Below are positions 14,010-21,562 of a stretch of 23,240 bases of DNA, piece after piece; within the stretch, counting starts at the first letter, position 1; each line of letters begins with the position of its first letter. The translations under genes were made by a program, and so were the position numbers. Source of the DNA: Rhodocyclaceae bacterium. GTDB taxonomy: Bacteria > Pseudomonadota > Gammaproteobacteria > Burkholderiales > Rhodocyclaceae. The notes below the pieces were generated by a model. That model saw nothing but the letters and a program-made list of their open reading frames with translations, searched no databases and had not been told where the DNA came from. The DNA lies in NCBI GenBank assembly GCA_025361105.1, contig JANYAW010000359.1:1-23240 (forward strand), given 5' to 3'.

Positions 14010-15488
14010 TTAATATCCACGTGTCCCCAATCTTGGCGGTGGGCGATAACCTAAGTCGAGCGCTTTCTTCTCGAAGCGTGCCGCGTCGCCGACTTGCCCA
14101 GATTGGTTGTAAAGTTCAGAGAGTTCAAAGCTGGCGATGCCATTTCCAAGCTCGGCAGAAAAGCGCAGCCATTGCTCGGTGCGGCGTAAATTTGCGACCA
14201 CGCCAGAGCCGCCCGTGCGATAAGAGATCGCGATGCGGTGTGCCGCGTCTTTGTCGCCACGTAGCGCTTTGGTTAGATCGTCGCGGTAGTCTTTGTCGCC
14301 CGCCGCTTCCTCAAATAAATCGCCTGACAGTCCGGCCGAACGCTGGCTCTCAATTGCTTGTCTTGCGCCAGAAATACTCACTTTGACTTGCTGATCAAAT
14401 TCACTATTCGGAAAATCGCGGGCGAAATCCTCACACAAACGAATCAAGCGATTCGGGCGTAAGGTGTCTTGAATCGCGCGCCAACGCTCTTCGATTTTTG
14501 ACAAATCCTGTGCCAATTGCGTACGACGTTTAGAGCGGTCAAGCTCTTGCTGACGATTGCGAATCAAAAACCGTCCGCGCAAATTGGTGGTGCTCTCCGG
14601 AAACTGAGGCGGAATCGTCAGTTTGGCTTTGTCGAATTCGGCTTTGACTCGCGATTGACATTCGTTAGCGGCAATTTGGAACAAGTCGTCAATTGGCGTA
14701 ACACCGTTGGCATCGCGTAGCACATCAACCACGGCACCTGTAAAAAAAGTATTCCGATCGGGACTAATCGGTGCCAGCGCCGGTCGTCCGGCACGCGTCG
14801 CGAAGAACACCAGCATGCCTTCCGGCGCGGCAATTTGGTTGAAGTCGTCAACTCCTTTGCGAATAATTGGGTCGGTGCGGCAAGCGTCAATCAAGGCCAC
14901 ACTGATGCCCGGGTAATGCTGGGGAAAGGCCGCGAGTACGTCTTCATTCAGGCGCAAGGATTGACTCAAGGCTTTCTCGGATGCAGGATCGACGCGCGCT
15001 GGAACGAGGTAGTTGCGACCCGCCGTTTGAAAACCGTGACCACAAAAATAAAATACTACCGCCACGCCACCGGGCAGCGCGCTTTCGCTGATGCTACGTA
15101 TCATCGTGCTAAATTCGGCCAGCGCGCGCGTCATCTGCGGGCCGTCAAGATCGCGATGATCTTTGACTTTGAATTCGTAATACTCAAGCACGTCTTTGAT
15201 ATCGTTCACGTTCTTGTGTGCGGGGGCAATTTCCTTGCGATTCGGGTAATCGCGATTACCGATTAACAGCGCATATTTTTCGCGTGGGACATAGGCATCG
15301 ACGACTGGCTCGCCGGATCTTTGCGCCAGTGCTTGCTTGGGCAAACACAAACTTGCGAGTGCCAAACCTGCCCCGCTTTGCAGGAGGCGACGGCGCATTT
15401 CATCGTGCAACGGTATGTTTGGGATAGTCAAGGGCGTGTCACCAGCACAAACTGACGAATCCGCGCGCTTGGCTAATTTTCTGCTCAC
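14010..15488 (-). CDS. Exported caspase-like (C14) protein with C-terminal Sel1-like module
   Basis: A 492-residue protein. Residues 70-310 form a caspase p20-like domain: YALLIGNRDYPN, the catalytic His151 in VVFYFCGHGFQ and Cys203 in VALIDACRTDP, so the dyad is intact. Bacterial members (orthocaspases) usually cut after Arg or Lys. A charged helical linker (310-335) leads to the Sel1/TPR-like module 335-492 that is duplicated in the next gene. RRRLLQSGAGLALASLCLP (32-50), ending ALA, is a Tat-like export signal. The GTG start at 15488 overlaps the preceding stop (GTGA), but ATG 15398 (residue 31), at the signal itself, is a real alternative; repeat copy E lies between them and encodes SSVCAGDTPLT if translated. 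Confidence 0.85.
   Translation of the reverse strand: MSRKLAKRADSSVCAGDTPLTIPNIPLHDEMRRRLLQSGAGLALASLCLPKQALAQRSGEPVVDAYVPREKYALLIGNRDYPNRKEIAPAHKNVNDIKDVLEYYEFKVKDHRDLDGPQMTRALAEFSTMIRSISESALPGGVAVVFYFCGHGFQTAGRNYLVPARVDPASEKALSQSLRLNEDVLAAFPQHYPGISVALIDACRTDPIIRKGVDDFNQIAAPEGMLVFFATRAGRPALAPISPDRNTFFTGAVVDVLRDANGVTPIDDLFQIAANECQSRVKAEFDKAKLTIPPQFPESTTNLRGRFLIRNRQQELDRSKRRTQLAQDLSKIEERWRAIQDTLRPNRLIRLCEDFARDFPNSEFDQQVKVSISGARQAIESQRSAGLSGDLFEEAAGDKDYRDDLTKALRGDKDAAHRIAISYRTGGSGVVANLRRTEQWLRFSAELGNGIASFELSELYNQSGQVGDAARFEKKALDLGYRPPPRLGTRGY
15429..15462 (+). repeat. Dispersed repeat copy E, in the leader of the second caspase gene
   Basis: The + strand copy reads GGGCGTGTCA, CCAGCACAAACTG, ACGAATCC, with two changes in the core. 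It is antisense to the gene and lies between its GTG start (15488) and the ATG before its export signal (15398). Translated from the GTG it gives the same frame (VCAGDTP) as copy D in rsgA (VGAGDTL). Confidence 0.7.
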
Positions 15489-17536
15489 TGCGCCGCTCGT
15501 ACTACGCGAAAGCCAAGACTGTCATGACGCTCATCGGTCGATTCACGGTCACGATAGCCGACGCGCACGGTGGCCGGTTTTCCATTCCATGCACCGCCGC
15601 GAAAAACACGCTCTGCACATGCACCCGTGGTACGGGCAGCACTCGTTGACGGCGCATCGGAGTAATCACCATTCCAACAATCTTCAACCCATTCGGCAGC
15701 GTTGCCAATCAGGTCATGCAGGCCAAATGCATTTGCGGGGAAGCGCCCGACTGGCGCAGTGTAGGGGAAGCTGTCGTCGCAAGGAAATATCGGCATGCCG
15801 GGCGAGACGCGCTTGAATGAGGTGTCTGCCACACTGGCAAATTTGCATGCTGCGGCTTCGTCGGTATCTGGCCAATATCGCCGGCCTGTGGTGCCGGCAC
15901 GGGCAACGTATTCCCATTCGGCTTCGGACAACAAACGATAAGCTTTGCCGGTTTTTTTGCTCAGCCAAGCCACATATGCATGCGCATCTTCCCAACTCAC
16001 GCAGACCACAGGTTCATCATCTTTTTGCGCGAAGCCAGGGTTGCTCCATAAAGCTTTGGGGTTCTTATTAAAGCGCCCACCTAAGGTTGAATTGCAGCCA
16101 CCTTTATGTTCACGTTTAGTGTCCTTGGCGAACTCGGCATATTGCCCTCGCGTGACTTCATATTTGCCAACCGCCAAAGGCCCAGCCACGCTCACGCGAT
16201 GCGCTGGTTCTTCGTCAGGCTCGCGTAGTTTTTCTTCCTTGCCGCTACCCATCGAGAATTCACCGCCTTGAACCGTCACCAGCTCGGGACAGTTTGGGCA
16301 GTCGCGCTCGCCGGATACTGAAGCGTTGGTTGGTGGCACCGACTGAACTACGGACAGAGGTAGAGGTGCGGGCGACGTCACTACTGGCACCGGCGCACGC
16401 ACTTGAGCAGGCGCGGGTGTCGGTGCCGAGGCGCCCAAATTCGGCGGCAAAGTGCCACCGTATTTCTGCACAATCCAGCGCGCAAATGCCGCGCGTGCAG
16501 CGCCGGAAAATTTTTCCAGATAGGCAATGAAATCCGCCGGATTGCGGCTGTCCTTAATGCGATTCCAAACGGCTTGCTCTTGCACCGGATCATAAGGTGC
16601 GGCGACAGCATTGGCCATCTGCGCGCCGTCATTTGCGCTCGGCGCAGGCCTGGCTTGTGCGGCGCTTGCTTGCGCGATTGCATCCTCGGTCACGTCAAAG
16701 GAGAAGCTGCCGATTACTGAACTCGAAGTCCAAGGCACCTGATCGCCAGCGGTTTCTTGCACCACGCCAGTACGCACGCGACCGAAGACTTTATCGATGT
16801 CGGAGTCCGGTGCATCGAGCGCGCGCAACAAGCTGCGTGTGTAAATACCGTTGCGTCCCGTACCGTCTCTGGCGACTGAGCCTGGCGATGTGGCATAAGC
16901 GATGAAAGTACCTACCTCAGCACGCCCGACATTCATCACACCCAAACCTTTGCTGGTTTTTTTGGCGGCCTGAAACGGGTTGTTGCGGCAGGCATCGAGA
17001 ATCACAATATTGACGCGATTGCCCGCCTCGGCCATGCGCGACAAAACGTATTCCGCGCTCACGCCTTTGTAGGCGATATCAGTTTCGCTCTCGAAACCAA
17101 TGTCGACCGGCATCAGGAAATTCTGATCTTTCACCTGGATTCCGTGGCCAGCAAAAAAGAACAAACCGATACCGCCTTTTTGCAAATATTTGGCGAAGGT
17201 ATCGACCGCTTCCTTGAGTCCGCGCTCGCCGACGTTTTCGCGCACCAATACTTTGAAGCCTTTTTTCTCCAGTGCATTTGCCAAATCGCTGGCATCGTTG
17301 GCCGGGTTTTCCAATGGTGCAGATTTGTAATCGGAGTTACCGACAATCAAGGCAACGCGAGCCTCTTTTTTCGGCGCGTCAGCGGCAAATGCACTGCCGC
17401 ATACACCTACCAGCACAAGCATTAGCGCAACAATCAGTCCACTGAGCAACACGCAAATTTTGCGCACACTTGCCAGTTGGTGCTGGTAGCACGCCGTCAA
17501 ATGATCTTTGCGGAAAATGAAACCGGAGTTTTTCAT
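15485..17536 (-). CDS. Exported caspase-like protein fused to an FGE/SUMF1-like domain
   Basis: A 683-residue protein in three parts. Residues 57-282 are a caspase p20-like domain: VALIVGNSDYKSAPLENPANDA, His131 in LFFFAGHGIQ and Cys183 in VILDACRNNPF. A short helical piece (316-362) and a proline-rich linker (362-405) follow. Residues 415-682 are a formylglycine-generating-enzyme-like domain: FSMGSG, VGKYEVTRGQYAEF, PVVCVSWEDAHAYVAWL, YRLLSEAEWEYVARAGT, IGNAAEWVED, FRGGAW, LGFRV. At the place of the catalytic FGE cysteines the sequence reads RVGYRDREST, without Cys, so oxidase activity is unlikely. A signal peptide ends at SAFAAD (about residue 52). ATG 17536 gives a long leader containing repeat F; GTG 17467 would start right at the signal. 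It follows the cyclase gene by 19 nt. Confidence 0.9.
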   Translation of the reverse strand: MKNSGFIFRKDHLTACYQHQLASVRKICVLLSGLIVALMLVLVGVCGSAFAADAPKKEARVALIVGNSDYKSAPLENPANDASDLANALEKKGFKVLVRENVGERGLKEAVDTFAKYLQKGGIGLFFFAGHGIQVKDQNFLMPVDIGFESETDIAYKGVSAEYVLSRMAEAGNRVNIVILDACRNNPFQAAKKTSKGLGVMNVGRAEVGTFIAYATSPGSVARDGTGRNGIYTRSLLRALDAPDSDIDKVFGRVRTGVVQETAGDQVPWTSSSVIGSFSFDVTEDAIAQASAAQARPAPSANDGAQMANAVAAPYDPVQEQAVWNRIKDSRNPADFIAYLEKFSGAARAAFARWIVQKYGGTLPPNLGASAPTPAPAQVRAPVPVVTSPAPLPLSVVQSVPPTNASVSGERDCPNCPELVTVQGGEFSMGSGKEEKLREPDEEPAHRVSVAGPLAVGKYEVTRGQYAEFAKDTKREHKGGCNSTLGGRFNKNPKALWSNPGFAQKDDEPVVCVSWEDAHAYVAWLSKKTGKAYRLLSEAEWEYVARAGTTGRRYWPDTDEAAACKFASVADTSFKRVSPGMPIFPCDDSFPYTAPVGRFPANAFGLHDLIGNAAEWVEDCWNGDYSDAPSTSAARTTGACAERVFRGGAWNGKPATVRVGYRDRESTDERHDSLGFRVVRAAQ
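17465..17499 (-). repeat. Dispersed repeat copy F, in the leader of the first caspase gene
   Basis: On the - strand: TGACGGCGTG, CTA, CCAGCACCAACTGGCA, AGTGTG. It ends on the GTG at 17467-17465, which could be the true start of the caspase-FGE gene. If translation starts at ATG 17536 the copy encodes LTACYQHQLAS ahead of the signal peptide. It is in sense orientation to the gene. Confidence 0.82.
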
Positions 17537-17555
17537 GCCCAGAGTCTAAACAATC

Positions 17556-19451
17556 CTAATCAAACAAAACTTCAAAAACCTGCAAAGGGATCGCCTTACC
17601 TTTGACGAAAACTTCTTTGTTGCGACCCGTGCGTATGCCTTCGCCACCCGCTTTAATAGATGCTTCACTCGCCAAAATAACGCATTTCATTTCTTTGGTC
17701 TCACCTTCCAAGCGCGATGCCGCATTGACCGTATCGCCAATGGCGGTGAACTCGCGGCGTTTGACCGAGCCGATATCACCCATGACCGCCATCCCGCTGT
17801 GCACGCCGATGCCGATGCCGAAAGGCGGCAAGCCACGGTCAGGAAAGCGCTGCTCCATCCACAGCTTAAATTTTTCCGCCTCGCGCGCCATGCCTTGTGC
17901 CGCCAACAAAGCCCGCCGCGCATGGTCGGCGTATGGTACTGGCGAACCAAACACTGCCATCACCGCATCACCAATAAATTTATTGACCATCCCGCCGTGT
18001 TCCAAAATTGGTTCGCAGGTTAAGCCGAAATACGCATTGAGCATTTCGACAACTTCTTCTGCGTCGAGCTTTTCCGAAATCGTGGTGAAGTTGCGAATAT
18101 CCGAAAACAATACCGACACCTCCAGTTTTTCACCGCTCAAATTAGGTCGCTGGCCTTCGGCAATCAGCTTGTCCACTACCACATCGGAAACATATTGGCC
18201 GAACATCGATTTCAAATGCGCACGCTCGCGCTCTTCGCCAGTCAAACGCAGCGCCAAGGTGGTCAAATAGGCCGTAGCCAAAGCCAGATGAAACGGCCCG
18301 ACAGCGAGAAGCACATCACGCTGGAACAAAGTGTAAGCCGCGAGCAAGACTAAGAGCGACAACAACATGCCAAACGCCAACCCTTTCATTGGGTGCAAGC
18401 GCTGAAAAATAATTACCGAAGTAACCAGCTCCAGCAATAATGTCGGCCACACTATCCATAGCGACATCGGGCGAGGATATTGGTCGGACAAAATCGTTTC
18501 GATAGCGTTGGCATGAACTTCACCACCTATCATCGGCTCCGTCGTCGAGCCAAATATCGAGCGTGAATACGGTGTGAAGTGCCGATCCGAAGTGCCAATG
18601 TCGGCAGGTGAAATAATCACTACGCGCCCTTTTAGTTTTTGCACTTCCGGGTCAGATAGCGCATCAGGCTTTAGCAATCTGCTCATCGAGACGGTGAGCA
18701 TAGTGCCGGGAGGGCCGACGTAGCCGATTTTGTGACGCTCGAACTGACTTGAATATTCCGTATTGCCGAATTTCCACGATCGAGCTCTGCTGTCGCCGCC
18801 AGTGGCGCGCAGCACTAGTTGCAAGGCAAATCCCACACCAGGGAAATTTTCCTCCGGCCGCACGACTGGAAGAAATGAACGCACCAGCTTGTCATCATCC
18901 GGATAAAGGTTGGCGATGCCGGTATCGAAATCCATATTGGGTAACATCAAAATATGTTCTTGCGGCGGCCCCATCACATCTGGGTCGCCCAGTGCATTGT
19001 CGACCAGCTGCGCAATCAGAATGACTTTCCCTTGCGCCAACTGCGCACGAAACGGCGCATCGTAAGTGCGCGACACATCACTGTCAGGCAAATTCAATTT
19101 ATGCAACCAAGCTTCTGCGCTTACCGCATAAATAAAATCCAGTCCCACCGATTTAGCACCAACATCGTTTAGCGTTTGCATTGCTTTGGCAAAATGCGGT
19201 GCCCAAAAAGCCAAGGGGTCATCGCGATACATCAACAAGGTCTCGTCATCCACTGCCACCACTGCGGCGTAACGAGATTCGTGGCGTACTCCCGCAAACT
19301 GATGCCAATAGTCGTAATAGATATTTTCGTAATTTTGCAGCCAGCCCATTCGCTCTGTACCCAGCGCCACCAGCAAGGCAAACACGGTCACGGCAAGGAA
19401 TTGCCACAACTTGCGAAATCGCTCCCCTGAAAGCCAGCGCTGACTGCTCAT
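17556..19451 (-). CDS. CHASE2-domain class III adenylate cyclase
   Basis: A 631-residue membrane protein. One membrane segment (about 15-32) leads to a periplasmic CHASE2 sensor domain (about 35-328; AVVAVDDETL, KSVGLDFIYAV, GRVVIISPADIGTSDRHFTP, GGEVHANAIETIL). Then come three hydrophobic segments (about 330-402) and a cytoplasmic class III cyclase domain (about 415-628). Catalytic residues are present: metal aspartates D451 (LFSDIRNFT) and D495 (KFIGDAVMAVFG), base-selecting K491 and D573 (AIGDTVNAASRLE), and transition-state N576 and R580. The Lys/Asp pair points to ATP, hence cAMP. ATG 19451 has AAGGGA upstream. It heads the operon with two caspase-like genes, so the product may report a periplasmic signal that concerns them. 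Confidence 0.92.
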   Translation of the reverse strand: MSSQRWLSGERFRKLWQFLAVTVFALLVALGTERMGWLQNYENIYYDYWHQFAGVRHESRYAAVVAVDDETLLMYRDDPLAFWAPHFAKAMQTLNDVGAKSVGLDFIYAVSAEAWLHKLNLPDSDVSRTYDAPFRAQLAQGKVILIAQLVDNALGDPDVMGPPQEHILMLPNMDFDTGIANLYPDDDKLVRSFLPVVRPEENFPGVGFALQLVLRATGGDSRARSWKFGNTEYSSQFERHKIGYVGPPGTMLTVSMSRLLKPDALSDPEVQKLKGRVVIISPADIGTSDRHFTPYSRSIFGSTTEPMIGGEVHANAIETILSDQYPRPMSLWIVWPTLLLELVTSVIIFQRLHPMKGLAFGMLLSLLVLLAAYTLFQRDVLLAVGPFHLALATAYLTTLALRLTGEERERAHLKSMFGQYVSDVVVDKLIAEGQRPNLSGEKLEVSVLFSDIRNFTTISEKLDAEEVVEMLNAYFGLTCEPILEHGGMVNKFIGDAVMAVFGSPVPYADHARRALLAAQGMAREAEKFKLWMEQRFPDRGLPPFGIGIGVHSGMAVMGDIGSVKRREFTAIGDTVNAASRLEGETKEMKCVILASEASIKAGGEGIRTGRNKEVFVKGKAIPLQVFEVLFD

Positions 19452-19479
19452 ACGTTCCCTTAAAGTGCGTCGTCTAGCG

Positions 19480-19506
19480 GCATGCTAGCAAGCTTGTGTA
19501 GCATGC
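19480..19506. promoter_or_regulatory. Inverted repeat in the cyclase leader, possible operator
   Basis: GCATGCTA and TAGCATGC form a perfect eight-base-pair inverted repeat around 11 bases, 29 nt upstream of the cyclase start. It could bind a dimeric regulator or form an mRNA hairpin in the leader. I recognise no known site. Confidence 0.45.
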
Positions 19507-19511
19507 ATCTA

Positions 19512-19592
19512 CTGTTAATACAGATTGTGACAGATACCCACGCTGAATGTTCAGTCGCCGTGCAATTTGCACGCGGTTTCAGCACGGTTTCA
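19512..19592. promoter_or_regulatory. Cluster of small symmetric sites between the cyclase and diguanylate cyclase genes
   Basis: Within the divergent gap I see CTGT-TAAT-ACAG (19512-19523), CTGAA-TG-TTCAG (19543-19554) and GTGCAA-T-TTGCAC (19560-19572). A direct repeat CGGTTTCA follows at 19574-19581 and 19585-19592, 11 bp apart, about one helical turn. Such density is typical of a regulated shared promoter region, but each site is short and could be chance. No standard promoter hexamers are obvious. Confidence 0.35.
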
Positions 19593-19658
19593 CGCTTACT
19601 CCCGCAGTTCCGTCAGCCTCGGGTAATCTGCTAAGCGATCCTCGGGACAAAAATAGAA

Positions 19659-21521
19659 ATGACATTAGGTGCATTCATAAAGTTGTTTGTGTGTTGGCTT
19701 TTTAGCTTTGCGTTCTGTATTGGCGTTGCCAACGCCTTCGAGCGCACGGTGGATGTGACAAAGAAAATCGAAGAACCGATTCAACTGACAGAACGCTTTG
19801 GTATCTTGATCGACCCGACCAAAGCACTGACGATAGCCGACGTTACTGCACCGGCGACTACAGCAAAATTTTTGCCCAGCCAATCCAGCGGCACTGCCCT
19901 CGGATTTGCCTACACCAACAATGCCGTGTGGCTGAATTTTGGAGTGACGAACACCAGCGATCAAGCCATTGAGCAAATTTTAGAAATTGCTTACGCCTTG
20001 CTCGCCAAGGTGGATTTTTATCAACCCTCGGCGGATGGTTACAAGTTAACTCAGCTCGGTTATTCGCGTCCGTTTGCCACACAACCACATCGCAGTCGAT
20101 TCATCGTCGTGCCGTTTTCGGTTCCCGCTAAAGCCGAACAAACTATTTTTGTTCGTATCGAAACATCGAACTCCATGCACATTCCGGCACGACTTTGGAA
20201 CGCCGATGCATTTGATCATTACGAGCACAGCAGCTATTCAATACAAGCTTTGTACTTCGGCATTGTGATTGGCTTGGCCTTATACAATCTCATGCTTTTT
20301 TTCGCACTGCGTGATGTGAATTATTTGCTTTATGTCTTTTTTGCGCTCAGTGTTTCTGCAGCATTGACCGGCTATGGCGGGCTCGGTACGGAATTTATTT
20401 GGGGTGACCACCCGCAATTGTCGATGAGCAGTACCAATGTTTTTTCATGCGTCGCCGGCGTAGCGATTTTGCTATTCACGCGCCGTGTTCTGAACACGAA
20501 ACTGATTTTTCCCGAGATCGACACACTCATCAGTTTTTTCATCACCGCTAACAGCATTGCATTGTTGGCGCTGCTGTTTTGGTTTGAAAAATTTGCACCA
20601 TTTTTTGCGATGATCAGCGGAACCACTGCGATTTTTTTGCTGCTCACAGGAATTATTTTCACCTTCAAACGCCAGCGTAGCGCTTACTACTTTCTTGCGG
20701 CATTTGCGATGATTCTTGTCGGCGTTGCCTTGGGGCATCTGCGTAATCTTGGTTTGATGCCCACCAATGTGCTTACAGCGGATGGCCCACAGATTGGTTC
20801 TGCCATTGAAATGTTGCTGTTGTCGTTTGCCTTGGCCGACCGCTACAACCGCTTGCGCCGCGAAAATCAACAAGTGCAAGCTGATGCGCTACGTGCCAAA
20901 ACCGAAATGGTGGCACGGTTGCAAGTCTCTGAACAATTACTGGAAAGCAAAGTCAGCGAGCGCACATTTGAGTTGCAATTGCTGAATCAAAAACTCGAAG
21001 CGATGAGCACTACCGATAGCCTTACCGGCATCGCTAATCGTCGCCGCTTTGATACCGTTCTGGCCAGCGAATGGGAACGGGCAAAACGACTAGCTCAGCC
21101 TTTGGCGGTGGCGATGGTGGATGTGGATTGGTTCAAGAAATTCAACGACCGCTATGGTCATCAAGCTGGCGACGAATGCTTGCGTCGCGTCGCGCAAACC
21201 TTGACCGCCAGCATAGGCCGCGCCGGTGATTTGGTGGCACGCTACGGCGGGGAGGAATTCGCTTTCATCGCCCCCACCACTGATGGTGAAAAAGCTCACA
21301 ACATGGCGCGCCGCGCTTGCGAAACTATAGACGCGCTGGTGCTGACCCACGCCGACTCAGTCTATGGTCATATCACCATCAGCATCGGCATCGCCAGCAT
21401 AACTCCGCGCGACGACATCACCGTCGACGATCTCGTCGGTGCCGCCGACAAAGCCATGTACAGCGCCAAAGCCGAAGGCAGAAACCGCGTCGTATTGGCG
21501 CAAAGCGTAGTGCATTTGTAA
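19659..21521 (+). CDS. Diguanylate cyclase with 7TMR-DISM sensor
   Basis: A 620-residue inner-membrane signalling protein. Signal segment (about 5-26), then a periplasmic DISMED2-type beta domain (about 35-185; FAYTNNAVWLNFGVTNTSD, VPFSVPAKAEQTIFVRIETS), then seven membrane helices (about 195-395; ALYFGIVIGLALYNLMLFFAL), a coiled coil (about 395-450) and a GGDEF domain (about 450-615). The active-site motif is GGEEF at 530-534, metal aspartates lie in MVDVDWFKKFNDRYGH (488, 490), and the inhibitory RxxD site is RAGD at 521-524. It should therefore make c-di-GMP with product inhibition. ATG 19659 has only a weak GGGA upstream. It is divergent from the CHASE2 cyclase operon, 207 nt away, and ends 40 nt from the convergent ABC1 gene. 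Confidence 0.93.
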   Translation: MTLGAFIKLFVCWLFSFAFCIGVANAFERTVDVTKKIEEPIQLTERFGILIDPTKALTIADVTAPATTAKFLPSQSSGTALGFAYTNNAVWLNFGVTNTSDQAIEQILEIAYALLAKVDFYQPSADGYKLTQLGYSRPFATQPHRSRFIVVPFSVPAKAEQTIFVRIETSNSMHIPARLWNADAFDHYEHSSYSIQALYFGIVIGLALYNLMLFFALRDVNYLLYVFFALSVSAALTGYGGLGTEFIWGDHPQLSMSSTNVFSCVAGVAILLFTRRVLNTKLIFPEIDTLISFFITANSIALLALLFWFEKFAPFFAMISGTTAIFLLLTGIIFTFKRQRSAYYFLAAFAMILVGVALGHLRNLGLMPTNVLTADGPQIGSAIEMLLLSFALADRYNRLRRENQQVQADALRAKTEMVARLQVSEQLLESKVSERTFELQLLNQKLEAMSTTDSLTGIANRRRFDTVLASEWERAKRLAQPLAVAMVDVDWFKKFNDRYGHQAGDECLRRVAQTLTASIGRAGDLVARYGGEEFAFIAPTTDGEKAHNMARRACETIDALVLTHADSVYGHITISIGIASITPRDDITVDDLVGAADKAMYSAKAEGRNRVVLAQSVVHL

Positions 21522-21532
21522 GCTGTTTAATT

Positions 21533-21562
21533 GCGTTAGTTGGTGTTGGTAGTACGCCGTCC
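21533..21562 (-). repeat. Dispersed repeat copy G
   Basis: The most diverged copy, on the - strand: GGACGGCGTA, CTA, CCAACACCAACTAACGC. It fills the 40-nt space between the convergent ends of the diguanylate cyclase and ABC1 genes and touches the last base of the ABC1 stop codon. The core hairpin is lost in this copy. Confidence 0.65.

Noticed and set aside
21522..21561. Bidirectional terminator between the diguanylate cyclase and ABC1 genes
   Set aside because: The 40 nt are taken up by repeat copy G, which forms no stable stem and has no T run.
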